From: Candidatus Methylomirabilota bacterium
GTDB lineage: Bacteria; Methylomirabilota; Methylomirabilia; Rokubacteriales; CSP1-6
Direction of reading: 5' to 3'
Length of the DNA stretch: 64,000 bases
NCBI GenBank assembly: GCA_035709005.1
Contig: DASTFB010000132.1
Location: forward strand, 97,737 to 161,736
Under the pieces are notes generated by a model, which saw only the letters and a program-made list of their open reading frames with translations, was not told the origin of the DNA and searched no databases. Position 1 is the first letter of the stretch. Every line of letters starts with the position of its first letter. Shown here in pieces: positions 1 to 10,386 of this stretch. Made by a program: the position numbers and the translations under genes.

Positions 1-18
1 CAAGGCTAATGATGAGGT

Positions 19-48
19 TTGGAGGGGCGCGTCTAGTGCCCCCTCCAA
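19..48 (-). terminator. Terminator-like hairpin, probably the displaced clpB 3' hairpin
   Basis: Inverted repeat with arms ttggaggggc (19-28) and gccccctccaa (38-48), one unpaired C, and a 9-base loop. No T-run follows. It lies 4 bases outside the IS element that abuts the clpB stop codon, so before the insertion it would have been only about 5-10 bases past that stop. The arms resemble the second hairpin of the palindromic repeats at 6885-6910 and 19478-19504. The terminator role is inferred. Confidence 0.45.
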
Positions 49-52
49 GCTG

Positions 53-69
53 ATATGGAAGGACCGGCC
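53..69. repeat. Left inverted repeat of the IS1111-like element
   Basis: atatggaaggaccggcc; exact reverse complement of 1546-1562. The match stops on both sides. Confidence 0.9.
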
Positions 70-378
70 GTCAAGTGGGCTGATCACGTCGGTCCTGTTC
101 CCGTTCGAGGACGAAGATGTTCCTGAGGGCGTCGGCGCGCGATCCCGAGGGGCGGCTTCGACGACGAATCAGGCTGATATGCGCGGATTGCCTGGGCAGA
201 GCCGCATGACCGTGGTTCGTCGGGAGCTGCCTCTGTCTAAGAGCGCGAGTCGTCCGTGTCCGAGGGACCTGGCGTCGCATAGCTTGGGCGAGGGCTCTCC
301 AATCGTGCCCCAGCGAGCCGTGGCCGACGCCGCCCAGGAAGCTCATTGGTCCAATACCCCCGGTGGCGGTCTCCAGCG
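70..378 (-). ncRNA. Candidate bridge-RNA region of the IS1111-like element
   Basis: About 310 bases downstream of the transposase with no convincing gene; a 91-codon open frame here has no recognisable product. IS1111-group elements encode a structured bridge RNA at this place, with loops that pair with target and donor DNA. Two internal words match the element's junctions on the same strand: gctgatatg at 173-181 equals 49-57 across the left end, and tgtctaa at 234-240 equals 1563-1569 at the right end. The RNA itself is inferred; boundaries and fold are unknown. Confidence 0.4.
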
Positions 379-1479
379 TTATGCCACCTGGGTGCGCTGA
401 GTCATGGCGGCCCAGATGAATCCAACCAACTCGCGTGCGACTGCTGCTACCGCGACGGGCGAGCGTTTGCCGTGGCCGACGAGATGGCGGTAGCGACGGT
501 GGAGACGCTGTTGCGCGCGCCAGGCCTGAGCCACGACGGCGGACGGCTGGCCCTCAATGCGAAGCGCAAGGGCGCGCCCGACTGTGGGGCGGTGCCGATA
601 GTGCCAGGCGGCCTCGACGAGAACCCGCCGAGCGTGACTGTTGCCGGCTTTGGTGAGCGCGCCTCGGCGCTGCGAGTCCCCGGAGGAATACTCGCTCGGC
701 ACCAGGCCGAGGTATGCCATGAGCTCGCGCGGCCGACGGAAGCGGGCGAAGTCGACGACTTCAGCGAGCAAGACCATGGCCGAGAGCGTGTCGAGGCCGC
801 GGAAGCACCGCAGCCATCCCACGGGCTCGCGGTAGGGCTTCGTGGTGGCGAGCGCCTCGACTTCTTTGTCGAGCTCCGCCTGCCGCGCCAGCGCCTGCTC
901 GAGCGTAAACAGGCTCGCCTCGAACGCGCGCTGCAGCGGCGGTTGCTCGAACTGCTGGCTCCGGATCCAGCGCCAGTGCGCCTGACTCCAGTTCTTCCCG
1001 GCCAGGTAGACTCGGCCGTGGCGCGCGAGGAGTTTCAGGACGCGGTGCCGCCAGCGCAGGACATCGCGTCGGACGTCGTCGCGACACCGGACGAGGTCGC
1101 GTCCGGCCTCCTCGGTCGCGTCGGGTACGTGGATCGCCGTGAGTTCCCCCGCCCGAAAGAGGCGGACGAGCTTGGCGGCGTCGCGCCGATCCGTCTTGAC
1201 GCGCTGTCCCGGCCGGCGTGGCGTCAACGCCGGCGCGATGACATCGCACGCGACACCGAGCGCGGTGAGCCGGCGATAGAGATCGTAGCCGGACACGCCC
1301 GCCTCGTAGCAAGCCTTGACCGACCCCTCGCGCATCAGCCGCGTGAACAGGCGTCGGACGTGCTGGGGGTCGTTCGGAATCTCCCGCAGCTCCGGATTCG
1401 TGTCCAGCGGTCGCAGGATGCCTGCCACGATCCGTCGCTTGCTGTCGTCGAGGGCCACGTATGTAGTACCCTTCTCCAT
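379..1479 (-). CDS. IS110-family transposase (IS1111-like), DEDD recombinase
   Basis: 366 aa, full length for the family. The N-terminal RuvC-like DEDD domain shows the first Asp in VALDDSK near residue 10, a Glu in CYEAG near 59, and the KTDRRDAAKL Asp pair. The C-terminal Transposase_20 domain has a helix-hairpin-helix region (FRGLDTLSAMVL) and the conserved block SGDSQRRGALTKAGNSHAR, which carries the family's serine nucleophile. No frameshift is visible, so it may be active. IS110 recombinases use a bridge RNA to choose their target. It shares little sequence with the other IS110 transposase at 5323-6552, so the two elements are separate arrivals. Confidence 0.93.
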   Translation of the reverse strand: MEKGTTYVALDDSKRRIVAGILRPLDTNPELREIPNDPQHVRRLFTRLMREGSVKACYEAGVSGYDLYRRLTALGVACDVIAPALTPRRPGQRVKTDRRDAAKLVRLFRAGELTAIHVPDATEEAGRDLVRCRDDVRRDVLRWRHRVLKLLARHGRVYLAGKNWSQAHWRWIRSQQFEQPPLQRAFEASLFTLEQALARQAELDKEVEALATTKPYREPVGWLRCFRGLDTLSAMVLLAEVVDFARFRRPRELMAYLGLVPSEYSSGDSQRRGALTKAGNSHARRVLVEAAWHYRHRPTVGRALALRIEGQPSAVVAQAWRAQQRLHRRYRHLVGHGKRSPVAVAAVARELVGFIWAAMTQRTQVA

Positions 1480-1545
1480 GACCGGCCTCCTATCGCCTGT
1501 GGCTCTGTTCCTGCGGGGAACAACCCACGACTATGCGATACGGCA

Positions 1546-1562
1546 GGCCGGTCCTTCCATAT
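1546..1562. repeat. Right inverted repeat of the IS1111-like element
   Basis: ggccggtccttccatat; exact reverse complement of 53-69. Its outer end is 3 bases from the clpB stop codon (1566-1568). Confidence 0.9.
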
Positions 1563-1565
1563 TGT

Positions 1566-4142
<2,577 letters not shown>

Positions 4143-4147
4143 GGTCG

Positions 4148-5194
4148 TCAGCCCAAATAGGCTCGCGGGTTGTCGGTCCGCAGCGCCATGAGTTTCTGAT
4201 AGAGCTCGCGCTCCGCCGGCGTTAGGTCGGCGGGCACCACGATCTTCACCTTGACCAGCTGGTCGCCGTGGCCGCCGGCCTTCACGCGGGGCATGCCGTA
4301 TCCGGGAAGGCGGAACGTGCGTCCACTCGGGGTACCGGGCGGGATCTTCATGGAGATCTTGCCGCGGAGCGTGGGTACCTCGACGGACGCGCCCAGCGCG
4401 GCCTCCGGCGCCGTGATCGGCAGCTCGATCACCAGGTCGTCCCCGTTGCGCTCGTACAGCGGGTGCGGGGTGACGGTGACGCGCAGATAGAGGTCGCCGC
4501 GCTGACCGGGCGCGCCCACGCCCTCACCGGCGACCCGGACGCGTTGGCCGGTTCTGACCCCGGCCGGGATCTTCACGTCGAGCTGGCGCCGCGCGCGCTG
4601 CCAGCCCCGGCCGCGGCACGTCGCGCACGGCTGGCCGCCCACGTGGCCCGCGCCATGGCAGCTGGGACAGGGCTCGTCCACCTCGAGCGTGAACGTCTTC
4701 TGGGTTCCGTGGAACGCTTCCTCGAGCGTGATCTCGACGTTGGCCTGGACGTCCTGCCCGGCCGCGCGCCGGCGTCCCCCCCCGCGGCCGCCGCCCAGCA
4801 GATCTTCGACGTCGAACTCCACGCCGCCCCGCTGGGGGCCGCGCCCCATGCGGGCTCCGAGGTCGCCGAAGATCGTGCGGAAGAAGTCGGAGAAGTCGCC
4901 CAGGTCCGACCCGTACTCCACGCGGAAGCCGCCGGGACCGCCGGGTTCCCCACCCGGACGCTGGGCGTAACGCTGCCAGTCGGGACCGAGGCTGTCGTAG
5001 CGCTGGCGCTTCTCGGGGTCCGAGAGCACTTCGTAGGCCTCGTTGATCTCCTTGAAGCGCTCGCCGTCCTTGCCCTTGGCGACGTCGGGATGGTACTTGC
5101 GGGCGAGCCGCCGGTACGCGGACTTGATCGCCTTGTCGTCCGCCTTACGGTCGACGCCGAGAATCTTGTAGTAGTCCTTGAACTCCACCGCCAT
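4148..5194 (-). CDS. dnaJ: DnaJ-type co-chaperone with a half-size zinc finger
   Basis: 348 aa. It stimulates the DnaK ATPase and delivers substrates. The J domain spans 1-70 with HPD at 35-37, followed by a G/F-rich linker (about 80-150) and two C-terminal beta-sandwich domains. Canonical DnaJ has four CxxCxGxG repeats binding two zinc ions; here only two are present (C176/C179 and C190/C193), enough for one zinc, so it sits between type I DnaJ and the zinc-less CbpA. It is the first gene of dnaJ-clpB. No clear Shine-Dalgarno precedes the ATG; instead a strong hairpin lies 10-30 bases upstream. No dnaK or grpE is in the window. Confidence 0.92.
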   Translation of the reverse strand: MAVEFKDYYKILGVDRKADDKAIKSAYRRLARKYHPDVAKGKDGERFKEINEAYEVLSDPEKRQRYDSLGPDWQRYAQRPGGEPGGPGGFRVEYGSDLGDFSDFFRTIFGDLGARMGRGPQRGGVEFDVEDLLGGGRGGGRRRAAGQDVQANVEITLEEAFHGTQKTFTLEVDEPCPSCHGAGHVGGQPCATCRGRGWQRARRQLDVKIPAGVRTGQRVRVAGEGVGAPGQRGDLYLRVTVTPHPLYERNGDDLVIELPITAPEAALGASVEVPTLRGKISMKIPPGTPSGRTFRLPGYGMPRVKAGGHGDQLVKVKIVVPADLTPAERELYQKLMALRTDNPRAYLG

Positions 5195-5203
5195 GCGCCG
5201 AAA

Positions 5204-5224
5204 ACGCCGGCAATGAGCCGGCGT
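5204..5224 (-). promoter_or_regulatory. Hairpin in the dnaJ leader
   Basis: Perfect 8-bp stem, acgccggc (5204-5211) with gccggcgt (5217-5224), and a 5-base loop. It ends 9 bases before the dnaJ ATG and is followed on the transcribed strand by tttt. It could hide the start region (thermosensor-like) or attenuate transcription. Position and symmetry are seen; function is not. Confidence 0.4.
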
Positions 5225-5266
5225 CCCTCAACGAAAGTGTAGCAGACGCCGTCAAAACCGCCGCCG

Positions 5267-5277
5267 CGAGCGCCGGC
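5267..5277. repeat. 11-bp direct repeat at the distal end of the second IS110 element
   Basis: cgagcgccggc here and again at 6814-6824, flanking the element. The second copy is the left arm of a palindrome (6817-6835). This fits insertion at the arm of a palindromic repeat with a shared core on each side, as IS110 elements do. A chance match cannot be excluded in GC-rich DNA. Confidence 0.45.
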
Positions 5278-5322
5278 GGACAGTTTTGCTCAGTAGATCA
5301 CCCGTCGGATCGGCCCTCGCGC

Positions 5323-6552
5323 TCAGGCGACGCGCTCGAGCGTGACGCGGTAGCCCTGGCGCTCAAGGGTAGCGACGGCACGGCGTGCGATGCGCTGCGC
5401 ATGGCGACGGTCATAGTAGTCGGCTCCCGGTTCCTGATACGCAGTCTGTCGCGCGAGGACGTGGTAGCCGGTGACGAGGAGGGCGTGGGCGACCGCCACG
5501 ACGGCTTTCTTGTGCCCCCGATGACGCATGACGCGGCGATAGCGGGCTCCGAACGCGCTGCCCCGCATGCGGATCGCGCCCAGCGCCGCTTCGGTCAGTG
5601 CCGTCCGGAGCCAGCGATTGCCCTTCCGGGTCTTGCCGGACCTATGTTTCCCGGCGCTCTCGTTGTTGCCGGGGCACAGGCCGGCCCAGCTCGCGACGTG
5701 GGCCGCGGTCGGGAAGACGGTCATGTCCACGCCAAGCTCGGCGATGAGCACTTCAGCGGTCTGCCGGCTGATCCCCGGGATGGCGTCGAGGCGTTCGAGG
5801 GCCTCCGCGAAAGGGGCAAGGAGCTCCTCCAAATGGGCGCTCAGCGTGGCGATCGCCTCGTCAAGGTAGTCGAGGTGCGCGAGCATCTGGCCGACCAGGA
5901 AGGCGTGATGGGCGCGAAACCGCCCGGCCAGCGCCTGGCGGAGCGCTGGCAACTTCTTGCGCAGCGCCCCGCGGGCGAGGTCGGCCAACACCGCCGGATC
6001 GGTCGTGCCGTGCACGAGCCCCTCGAGCATGGCCCGGCCCGACACCCCCAGGATGTCATTCGCGACGGCGGCCAGCTTGATGCCAGCGTCCTCCAGCGTC
6101 TTGTGCAGCCGATTGGCGTGCCGGGTTCGCTCCTGGATCACCGACTTCCGGTAGCGCGTGAGGTCGCGGAGTTCACGGATCGGGGCTGGTGGCACGAAGC
6201 TTCCCCGCACGAGCCCGTGCTCCAACACCTGCGCGATCCACGCACAGTCCTGGACGTCGGTCTTTCGCCCCGGGACGTGCTTAAGGTGAGCGGCGTTGAC
6301 CAGCAGGCAAGTGAAGCCCTCCTCGAGCACGTAGTAGACCGGTTTCCAGTAGACCCCCGTGCTCTCCATCGCGACGTGCGTCACGCCCTGCGCCTCCAGC
6401 CAGTCGCGCAGCGCGAGCAGGTCGCCGGCGGTCGTGCCGAAAGTCTGGACGGTCTGGGTCCGGCGGCCACCCGGGCCGGGGGCGCGGACGCACGCCGCCA
6501 CGGTGTCCCGGTGTACATCCAGGCCGCAGCACCGCTCGATGAGCTGCTCCAT
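5323..6552 (-). CDS. IS110-family transposase (IS110 group), DEDD recombinase
   Basis: 409 aa from the ATG at 6552, which has a strong Shine-Dalgarno (aaggagg) about 8 bases upstream; the frame is open 35 codons further but without such a site. DEDD domain: CGLDVHRDT (Asp), VAMESTGVYW (Glu) and KTDVQDCAWIA (Asp pair) within the first 110 residues. The C-terminal Transposase_20 domain begins at LDAIPGISRQTAEVLIAELG and contains the conserved SGKTRKGNRWLR block. Appears intact. It is distantly related to the transposase at 379-1479. Confidence 0.93.
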   Translation of the reverse strand: MEQLIERCCGLDVHRDTVAACVRAPGPGGRRTQTVQTFGTTAGDLLALRDWLEAQGVTHVAMESTGVYWKPVYYVLEEGFTCLLVNAAHLKHVPGRKTDVQDCAWIAQVLEHGLVRGSFVPPAPIRELRDLTRYRKSVIQERTRHANRLHKTLEDAGIKLAAVANDILGVSGRAMLEGLVHGTTDPAVLADLARGALRKKLPALRQALAGRFRAHHAFLVGQMLAHLDYLDEAIATLSAHLEELLAPFAEALERLDAIPGISRQTAEVLIAELGVDMTVFPTAAHVASWAGLCPGNNESAGKHRSGKTRKGNRWLRTALTEAALGAIRMRGSAFGARYRRVMRHRGHKKAVVAVAHALLVTGYHVLARQTAYQEPGADYYDRRHAQRIARRAVATLERQGYRVTLERVA

Positions 6553-6813
6553 CTCGGCGCCTCCTTGGAGGATGTCGCCGGGGCCCGGAGGCGCGCTCTG
6601 CGCACGATTTTGCTCGGCGGGCTCGCAGCACCACTGCGGGGTTCCGAACGCGCCCACGCCAATTTCAGGCCGGACTCCGGGGTACCAAAAACCGGCGGCG
6701 TCTGCCGGACCCCGGCGCGCGGGCAGGATAGCCGATCTACATGCTGCGCGGGTGGGCGTACGGGCCCATGACTATTTCAGGCCGTGAAGCGCCAACGAAC
6801 CGATCGGCTGTTC
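6553..6813 (-). ncRNA. Candidate bridge-RNA region of the IS110-group element
   Basis: About 260 non-coding bases 5' of the transposase, where IS110-group elements transcribe their bridge RNA. It holds complementary GC-rich segments (for example accggcgg and ctgccgga around 6690-6710) and a repeated word, atttcaggccg, at 6662-6672 and 6774-6784. The RNA is inferred from family knowledge and position. Confidence 0.35.
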
Positions 6814-6910
6814 CGAGCGCCGGCTTTGCCGGCGCAATCCTTGGGGAGGCAGGCGCAAGCTGGCCGCCAGGCCCGCGGCGCCGTCGGAAGGGGGGCGAAG
6901 CCCCCCTCCG
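6814..6910. repeat. Two-hairpin palindromic repeat, copy A (3' of degP)
   Basis: Hairpin 1: gcgccggc-ttt-gccggcgc (6817-6835), perfect 8-bp stem and 3-base loop. A spacer containing ttggggaggc follows (6841-6850). Hairpin 2: cggaaggggggc (6885-6896) with gcccccctccg (6900-6910), one bulged A and loop gaa. The same architecture, including the TTT loop and the ggggaggc spacer word, recurs at 19438-19504. Hairpin 2 lies 4 bases beyond the degP stop, so it may also terminate the ftsH-degP transcript. Confidence 0.65.
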
Positions 6911-6914
6911 AGGG

Positions 6915-8375
6915 CTAATCCCGACCCGCCGTGAAGGCCACGTAGAGGGACATCGGGCCCCGTTGCAGGCGCAGCGTGAGCCGGTCGCCCTCCTTGACGT
7001 CCTTGGTGAGGCGCTCGAAGTCCGCCATGGACTGCACGGGCTTGCGGTTGATCTCGCGAATGACGTCGCCGCGCTGGATGCCGGCCTCGGCGGCGGGCCC
7101 GCCATCGTCGGTCCTGACCACGACGACGCCTTCGGAGGTCTTGAGGTTCAGCTGCCGGGCCAGCTCCGGGGTGACGGGCCGCACCTCGATCCCCAGCACC
7201 GACTGTGTCGGCCGGGACCCGCCCGCGCGGACTTCTCGCTCCTCAGGCGCCTCGCCGACCTTCACCTCGACCGAGCGCTCGCTTTGCTCGCGCCAGACCT
7301 TGACCTTGGCCGCCGCCCCCGGCTCGGTCAAGCCGACCGCGCGCTGGAGATCGCCGGGAGCCTCCATCTTCTTGCCTTGGAACTCCATCACGATGTCCCC
7401 CGAGCGCAGGCCGGCCCGGGCCGCCGGGCTGTCGGGGACGACGTCGGCGATGAGGACGCCCTTGTCGTTCTTGGCCCCGAACGACTTGGCCAGTTCCGGC
7501 GTGAGCGGCTGGATCGAAACGCCCAGCCAGCCCCGGCTGATCTTGCCCTTGGCCAGCAGCTCCGTAGAGATGCGCTTGGCCATGTTCGAGGGGATGGCGA
7601 ACCCGATCCCCGACCCGCCGGCGACGATGGCGGTGGCGATGCCGATGATCTCGCCTTGCATGTTCACGAGCGGGCCGCCGGAGTTACCGGGGTTGATGGC
7701 GGCATCGGTTTGTAGAAACTCGTCGAAGGGCCCCTGGCCGATCTGGCGCGCCTTGGCGCTGATGATGCCGGCGGTGACGGTGGCCTGCAGCCCGAAGGGC
7801 GAACCGACGGCGATCACCCAGTCGCCGACCTGGGTCCTGTCGGAATCGCCCAGGCGGGCGGACGGGAAGCGGCCCTTGCCGTCGTCGAGGCGAAGCACGG
7901 CGAGATCCGTCTTCTTGTCCATACCGACCACGGTGGCCTTGTGCTTGTTGCCATCGAGGGTGATGACCTCGATCTCGGTGGCTCGCTCCACGACGTGGGC
8001 ATTGGTGAGGGCGACCCCCGAGGGATCGATGATCACGCCGGAGCCTAGACTGCGCTGGGGGATGCGTTCGGGCGCCTCGCCGAAGAAGCGGCGAAAGAAT
8101 TCCTCGCCAAAGAACTCCTCGAACGGGGTGCGCCCCAACATGCTGCCCCGACTCACGGTGTTGATGTTGATGACCGCGGGCTTGATCGCCTCGGCCACCT
8201 TGGCGAAGGTGCCGGTGGTCAGCGGCAGCTGCACGGGCAAGATCGGCGCTTCCAGCGGCGCTGCGGCGGCCGCCGGCCGCTCAGCCCGGCTCAGCGTGAA
8301 CGCACCCAACCCTCCACCGACCAGGAACGCGGCGAGCAGCCCCGCCACGAATGTCCGCCATCTGACTTGCCTCAT
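6915..8375 (-). CDS. degP: HtrA/DegP-family periplasmic serine protease
   Basis: 486 aa. It degrades or refolds misfolded envelope proteins. An N-terminal membrane segment/signal (about 9-30) is followed by a trypsin-like domain with the catalytic triad H127 (NAHVVE), D157 (TDLAVL) and S232 (GNSGGP), then two PDZ domains (about 280-370 and 385-480). The linker from the anchor to the protease is short. The start overlaps the ftsH stop by 4 bases (ATGA), so ftsH-degP is one transcription unit, which unites cytoplasmic-membrane and periplasmic quality control. A strong hairpin follows 4 bases after the stop. Confidence 0.95.
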   Translation of the reverse strand: MRQVRWRTFVAGLLAAFLVGGGLGAFTLSRAERPAAAAAPLEAPILPVQLPLTTGTFAKVAEAIKPAVININTVSRGSMLGRTPFEEFFGEEFFRRFFGEAPERIPQRSLGSGVIIDPSGVALTNAHVVERATEIEVITLDGNKHKATVVGMDKKTDLAVLRLDDGKGRFPSARLGDSDRTQVGDWVIAVGSPFGLQATVTAGIISAKARQIGQGPFDEFLQTDAAINPGNSGGPLVNMQGEIIGIATAIVAGGSGIGFAIPSNMAKRISTELLAKGKISRGWLGVSIQPLTPELAKSFGAKNDKGVLIADVVPDSPAARAGLRSGDIVMEFQGKKMEAPGDLQRAVGLTEPGAAAKVKVWREQSERSVEVKVGEAPEEREVRAGGSRPTQSVLGIEVRPVTPELARQLNLKTSEGVVVVRTDDGGPAAEAGIQRGDVIREINRKPVQSMADFERLTKDVKEGDRLTLRLQRGPMSLYVAFTAGRD

Positions 8376-10282
8376 GCCCGGCCCTCCTCCAGCTTCTCGC
8401 CCGCCAGCACCCGGCGCAGCCGCTCGCCTTCCAGGGTCTCTACTCGCTTCAGTTCGGTGGCGGCTGCCACCAGGATCGCCTTCTTGGTGGTGAGGATTCC
8501 CCGGACCCGGTCGTGCGTGCGATCCAGGATCTCCCGCACCTCGGCGTCGATGATCCGGGCGGTGTCCTCGCTCCAGTCGCGCTCCCCTGCCCAGGGCATA
8601 CCGGTTCCCTTGAGAAACAGGGGCGTGCGCTCGCCGAACGTGACGAGCCCTACGCGCTCGGACATGCCGTACTTCATGACCATGAGCCGGGCCAGATCGG
8701 TCGCCCGCTCGAGGTCGTTGTGGGCCCCGGTGGAGACCTCGCCGTACACGAGCTCCTCGGCCACCCGGCCCCCCAGCAGAACGGCGATCCGGTCCTCCAG
8801 CTCGCTCCGCGTCAAGAGAAACCGGTCCTCGGTGGGAAGCTGATAGGTCATGCCCAGCGCGGCGATGCCGCGGGGAATGATCGTGATCTTGTGCACGGGG
8901 TCGGCGTGGGCGACGGAGACCGCCACCAGGGCGTGCCCCATCTCGTGGTGGGCGACGATGTCACGCTCCTTGTCGGACAGCACCCGGCTCTTCTTCTCCA
9001 GGCCGGCCACCACGCGGTCGATGGCCTCCTCGAAGTCCGCCATCTCCACGGCGGCCTTGTCCTTGCGGGCGGCCAGCAGGGCCGCTTCGTTGACGATGTT
9101 GGCGAGGTCGGCGCCGGCGAAGCCCGGCGTCCGGGCGGCGATGACGGCCAGGTTGACGTCCGGGCCCAGGACGACGGCCCGAGCGTGCAATCGGAGAATG
9201 GCCTCGCGGCCCCTGACGTCGGGCTTGTCGACCACGATCTGGCGATCGAACCGGCCGGGGCGCAGAAGCGCCTGGTCCAGGACCTCGGGCCGATTGGTGG
9301 CGGCCATGATGATGACGCCCTTCGAGGAGTCGAAGCCGTCCATCTCGGCCAGGAGCTGGTTGAGCGTCTGCTCGCGCTCGTCGTGACCGCCCACGAAGCC
9401 GGTGGACCCGGCCCGCGACTTGCCGATGGCGTCCAGCTCGTCGATGAAGACGATGCAGGGCGCCTTGTCCTTGGCCTGTTCGAAGAGGTCACGGACCCGG
9501 GAGGCGCCCACGCCGACGAACATCTCCACGAACTCCGAGCCCGACAGGGTGAAGAAGGGGACGTCGGCCTCGCCGGCGACCGCGCGGGCCAGGAGCGTCT
9601 TGCCCGTGCCGGGCGGCCCGACCAGGAGCACGCCCTTGGGGATGCGCCCGCCCAGGCGCTGATACTTCTTGGGATTCTTGAGGAAATCCACGATCTCCAC
9701 GAGCTCGGCCTTGGCCTCGTCGACCCCGGCGACGTCGTGGAATGTCGTCTTGAGCTCCTTGCGGTCGTAGATCTTGTGCTTGCTGCGGCCGAAGGAGAGC
9801 GCCTGGGTGGGCCCGCCGCCCACACGCCGCATCAGGAAGATCCAGATGCCGACCATGATCGCCAGCGGGATGATCCAGCCGAACAGCAGGTCTCGCCAGA
9901 AGGTCGTCTCGATGCGGCCGGCGAACTCGACCTTGTGCTGCTCAAGCTCGCGGAGCAGCCACTGATCGTCGACGCCGGGGATGCGCGTGACCGTGAACAC
10001 CCGCGGCTCCTCGTCGCTGCCCAGCAGCTGGCGCAGCCGGTCCGAGGCCGGTGCGGCCTCGGGGGCGGGCAGGGCACCCGGCCGGGCCACACCGCGGATC
10101 TCGGTCTCCGTCAACGCGACCCGCTCGATCTGGCCTTGACGCAGGAGCTCCAGGAACTTCGACATCGACAGCTCTACCGTCCGGGGGGCGAGCAGCCACG
10201 ACTGCAGCAAGGAAAGGACCAGGACGCCGACGAGCAGATAGACGAGGGAAAACTGCAGACGCTGGGATAGACGCGGCTTCAT
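8372..10282 (-). CDS. ftsH: FtsH ATP-dependent membrane zinc metalloprotease
   Basis: 636 aa. It extracts and degrades membrane and short-lived cytoplasmic proteins as a hexamer. Two transmembrane segments (about 12-30 and 130-150) flank the periplasmic FtsH_ext domain. The AAA+ module has Walker A GPPGTGKT, Walker [12 protein letters not shown] and the SRH arginines. The M41 protease motif is HEMGH at 446-450; canonical FtsH has HEAGH, and a Met in third position keeps both zinc histidines and the catalytic Glu. Transcribed divergently from the oxidase operon from its own TTGACA promoter; the leader is only about 9 bases. Confidence 0.97.
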   Translation of the reverse strand: MKPRLSQRLQFSLVYLLVGVLVLSLLQSWLLAPRTVELSMSKFLELLRQGQIERVALTETEIRGVARPGALPAPEAAPASDRLRQLLGSDEEPRVFTVTRIPGVDDQWLLRELEQHKVEFAGRIETTFWRDLLFGWIIPLAIMVGIWIFLMRRVGGGPTQALSFGRSKHKIYDRKELKTTFHDVAGVDEAKAELVEIVDFLKNPKKYQRLGGRIPKGVLLVGPPGTGKTLLARAVAGEADVPFFTLSGSEFVEMFVGVGASRVRDLFEQAKDKAPCIVFIDELDAIGKSRAGSTGFVGGHDEREQTLNQLLAEMDGFDSSKGVIIMAATNRPEVLDQALLRPGRFDRQIVVDKPDVRGREAILRLHARAVVLGPDVNLAVIAARTPGFAGADLANIVNEAALLAARKDKAAVEMADFEEAIDRVVAGLEKKSRVLSDKERDIVAHHEMGHALVAVSVAHADPVHKITIIPRGIAALGMTYQLPTEDRFLLTRSELEDRIAVLLGGRVAEELVYGEVSTGAHNDLERATDLARLMVMKYGMSERVGLVTFGERTPLFLKGTGMPWAGERDWSEDTARIIDAEVREILDRTHDRVRGILTTKKAILVAAATELKRVETLEGERLRRVLAGEKLEEGRA

Positions 10283-10297
10283 CGCGGCCCTGCTTGG

Positions 10298-10326
10298 ATG
10301 CTAGCGCCGGGGGTGGGGCGTGTCAA
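10298..10326 (-). promoter_or_regulatory. ftsH promoter (sigma70 type)
   Basis: On the minus strand: -35 TTGACA (10326-10321), 17-base spacer, -10 TAGCAT (10303-10298). Start expected near 10291, about 9 bases before the ftsH ATG at 10282. Confidence 0.7.
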
Positions 10327-10347
10327 CGTCGCCACGCCCGTTTCTGC

Positions 10348-10376
10348 TTGACACATCAAGACGTTTGACCTACAAC
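10348..10376 (+). promoter_or_regulatory. Promoter of the oxidase operon (sigma70 type), near-leaderless
   Basis: -35 TTGACA (10348-10353), exact 17-base spacer, -10 TACAAC (10371-10376). The first ATG is at 10387, so the transcript should begin within about 4 bases of it. No Shine-Dalgarno is present. It is back to back with the ftsH promoter; the two -35 boxes are 21 bases apart. Confidence 0.75.
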
Positions 10377-10386
10377 CGTCGCTGAA

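Larger units (their letters stand above)
53..1562 (-). mobile_element. IS110-family insertion sequence, IS1111-like group
   Basis: About 1.5 kb bounded by a perfect 17-bp inverted repeat (atatggaaggaccggcc at 53-69, its complement at 1546-1562). One DEDD transposase is read leftward. The 5' side of the transposase has only 66 bases, the 3' side about 310. Inverted repeats plus a long 3' non-coding end is the layout of the IS1111 group, whose bridge RNA lies 3' of the recombinase; classical IS110 elements lack the repeats and carry the RNA 5'. IS1111-type repeats are usually subterminal, so the true ends may extend a few bases further out. The right repeat ends 3 bases from the clpB stop codon. 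Confidence 0.85.
5278..6813 (-). mobile_element. IS110-family insertion sequence, IS110 group (ends tentative)
   Basis: Bounds are set by the 11-bp direct repeats at 5267-5277 and 6814-6824. Between them lies one DEDD transposase read leftward, with about 260 non-coding bases 5' of it and only 45 bases 3'. A long 5' end, a short 3' end and no terminal inverted repeats is the IS110-group layout. It separates dnaJ from degP. An 8-mer, ttttgctc, occurs both in the short end (5284-5291) and in the long end (6608-6615). Confidence 0.7.

Noticed and set aside
71-346. 91-codon minus-strand frame inside the first IS element
   Set aside because: No family, no ribosome site, and it lies where the bridge RNA should be.
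5284-6615. ttttgctc repeat (5284-5291, 6608-6615) as the limits of the second IS element
   Set aside because: Would leave only about 55 bases 5' of the transposase, too little for the family's bridge RNA; the 11-bp repeat at 5267/6814 fits better.
5401-6771. 456-codon plus-strand frame over the second transposase
   Set aside because: Antisense shadow; no recognisable domain.
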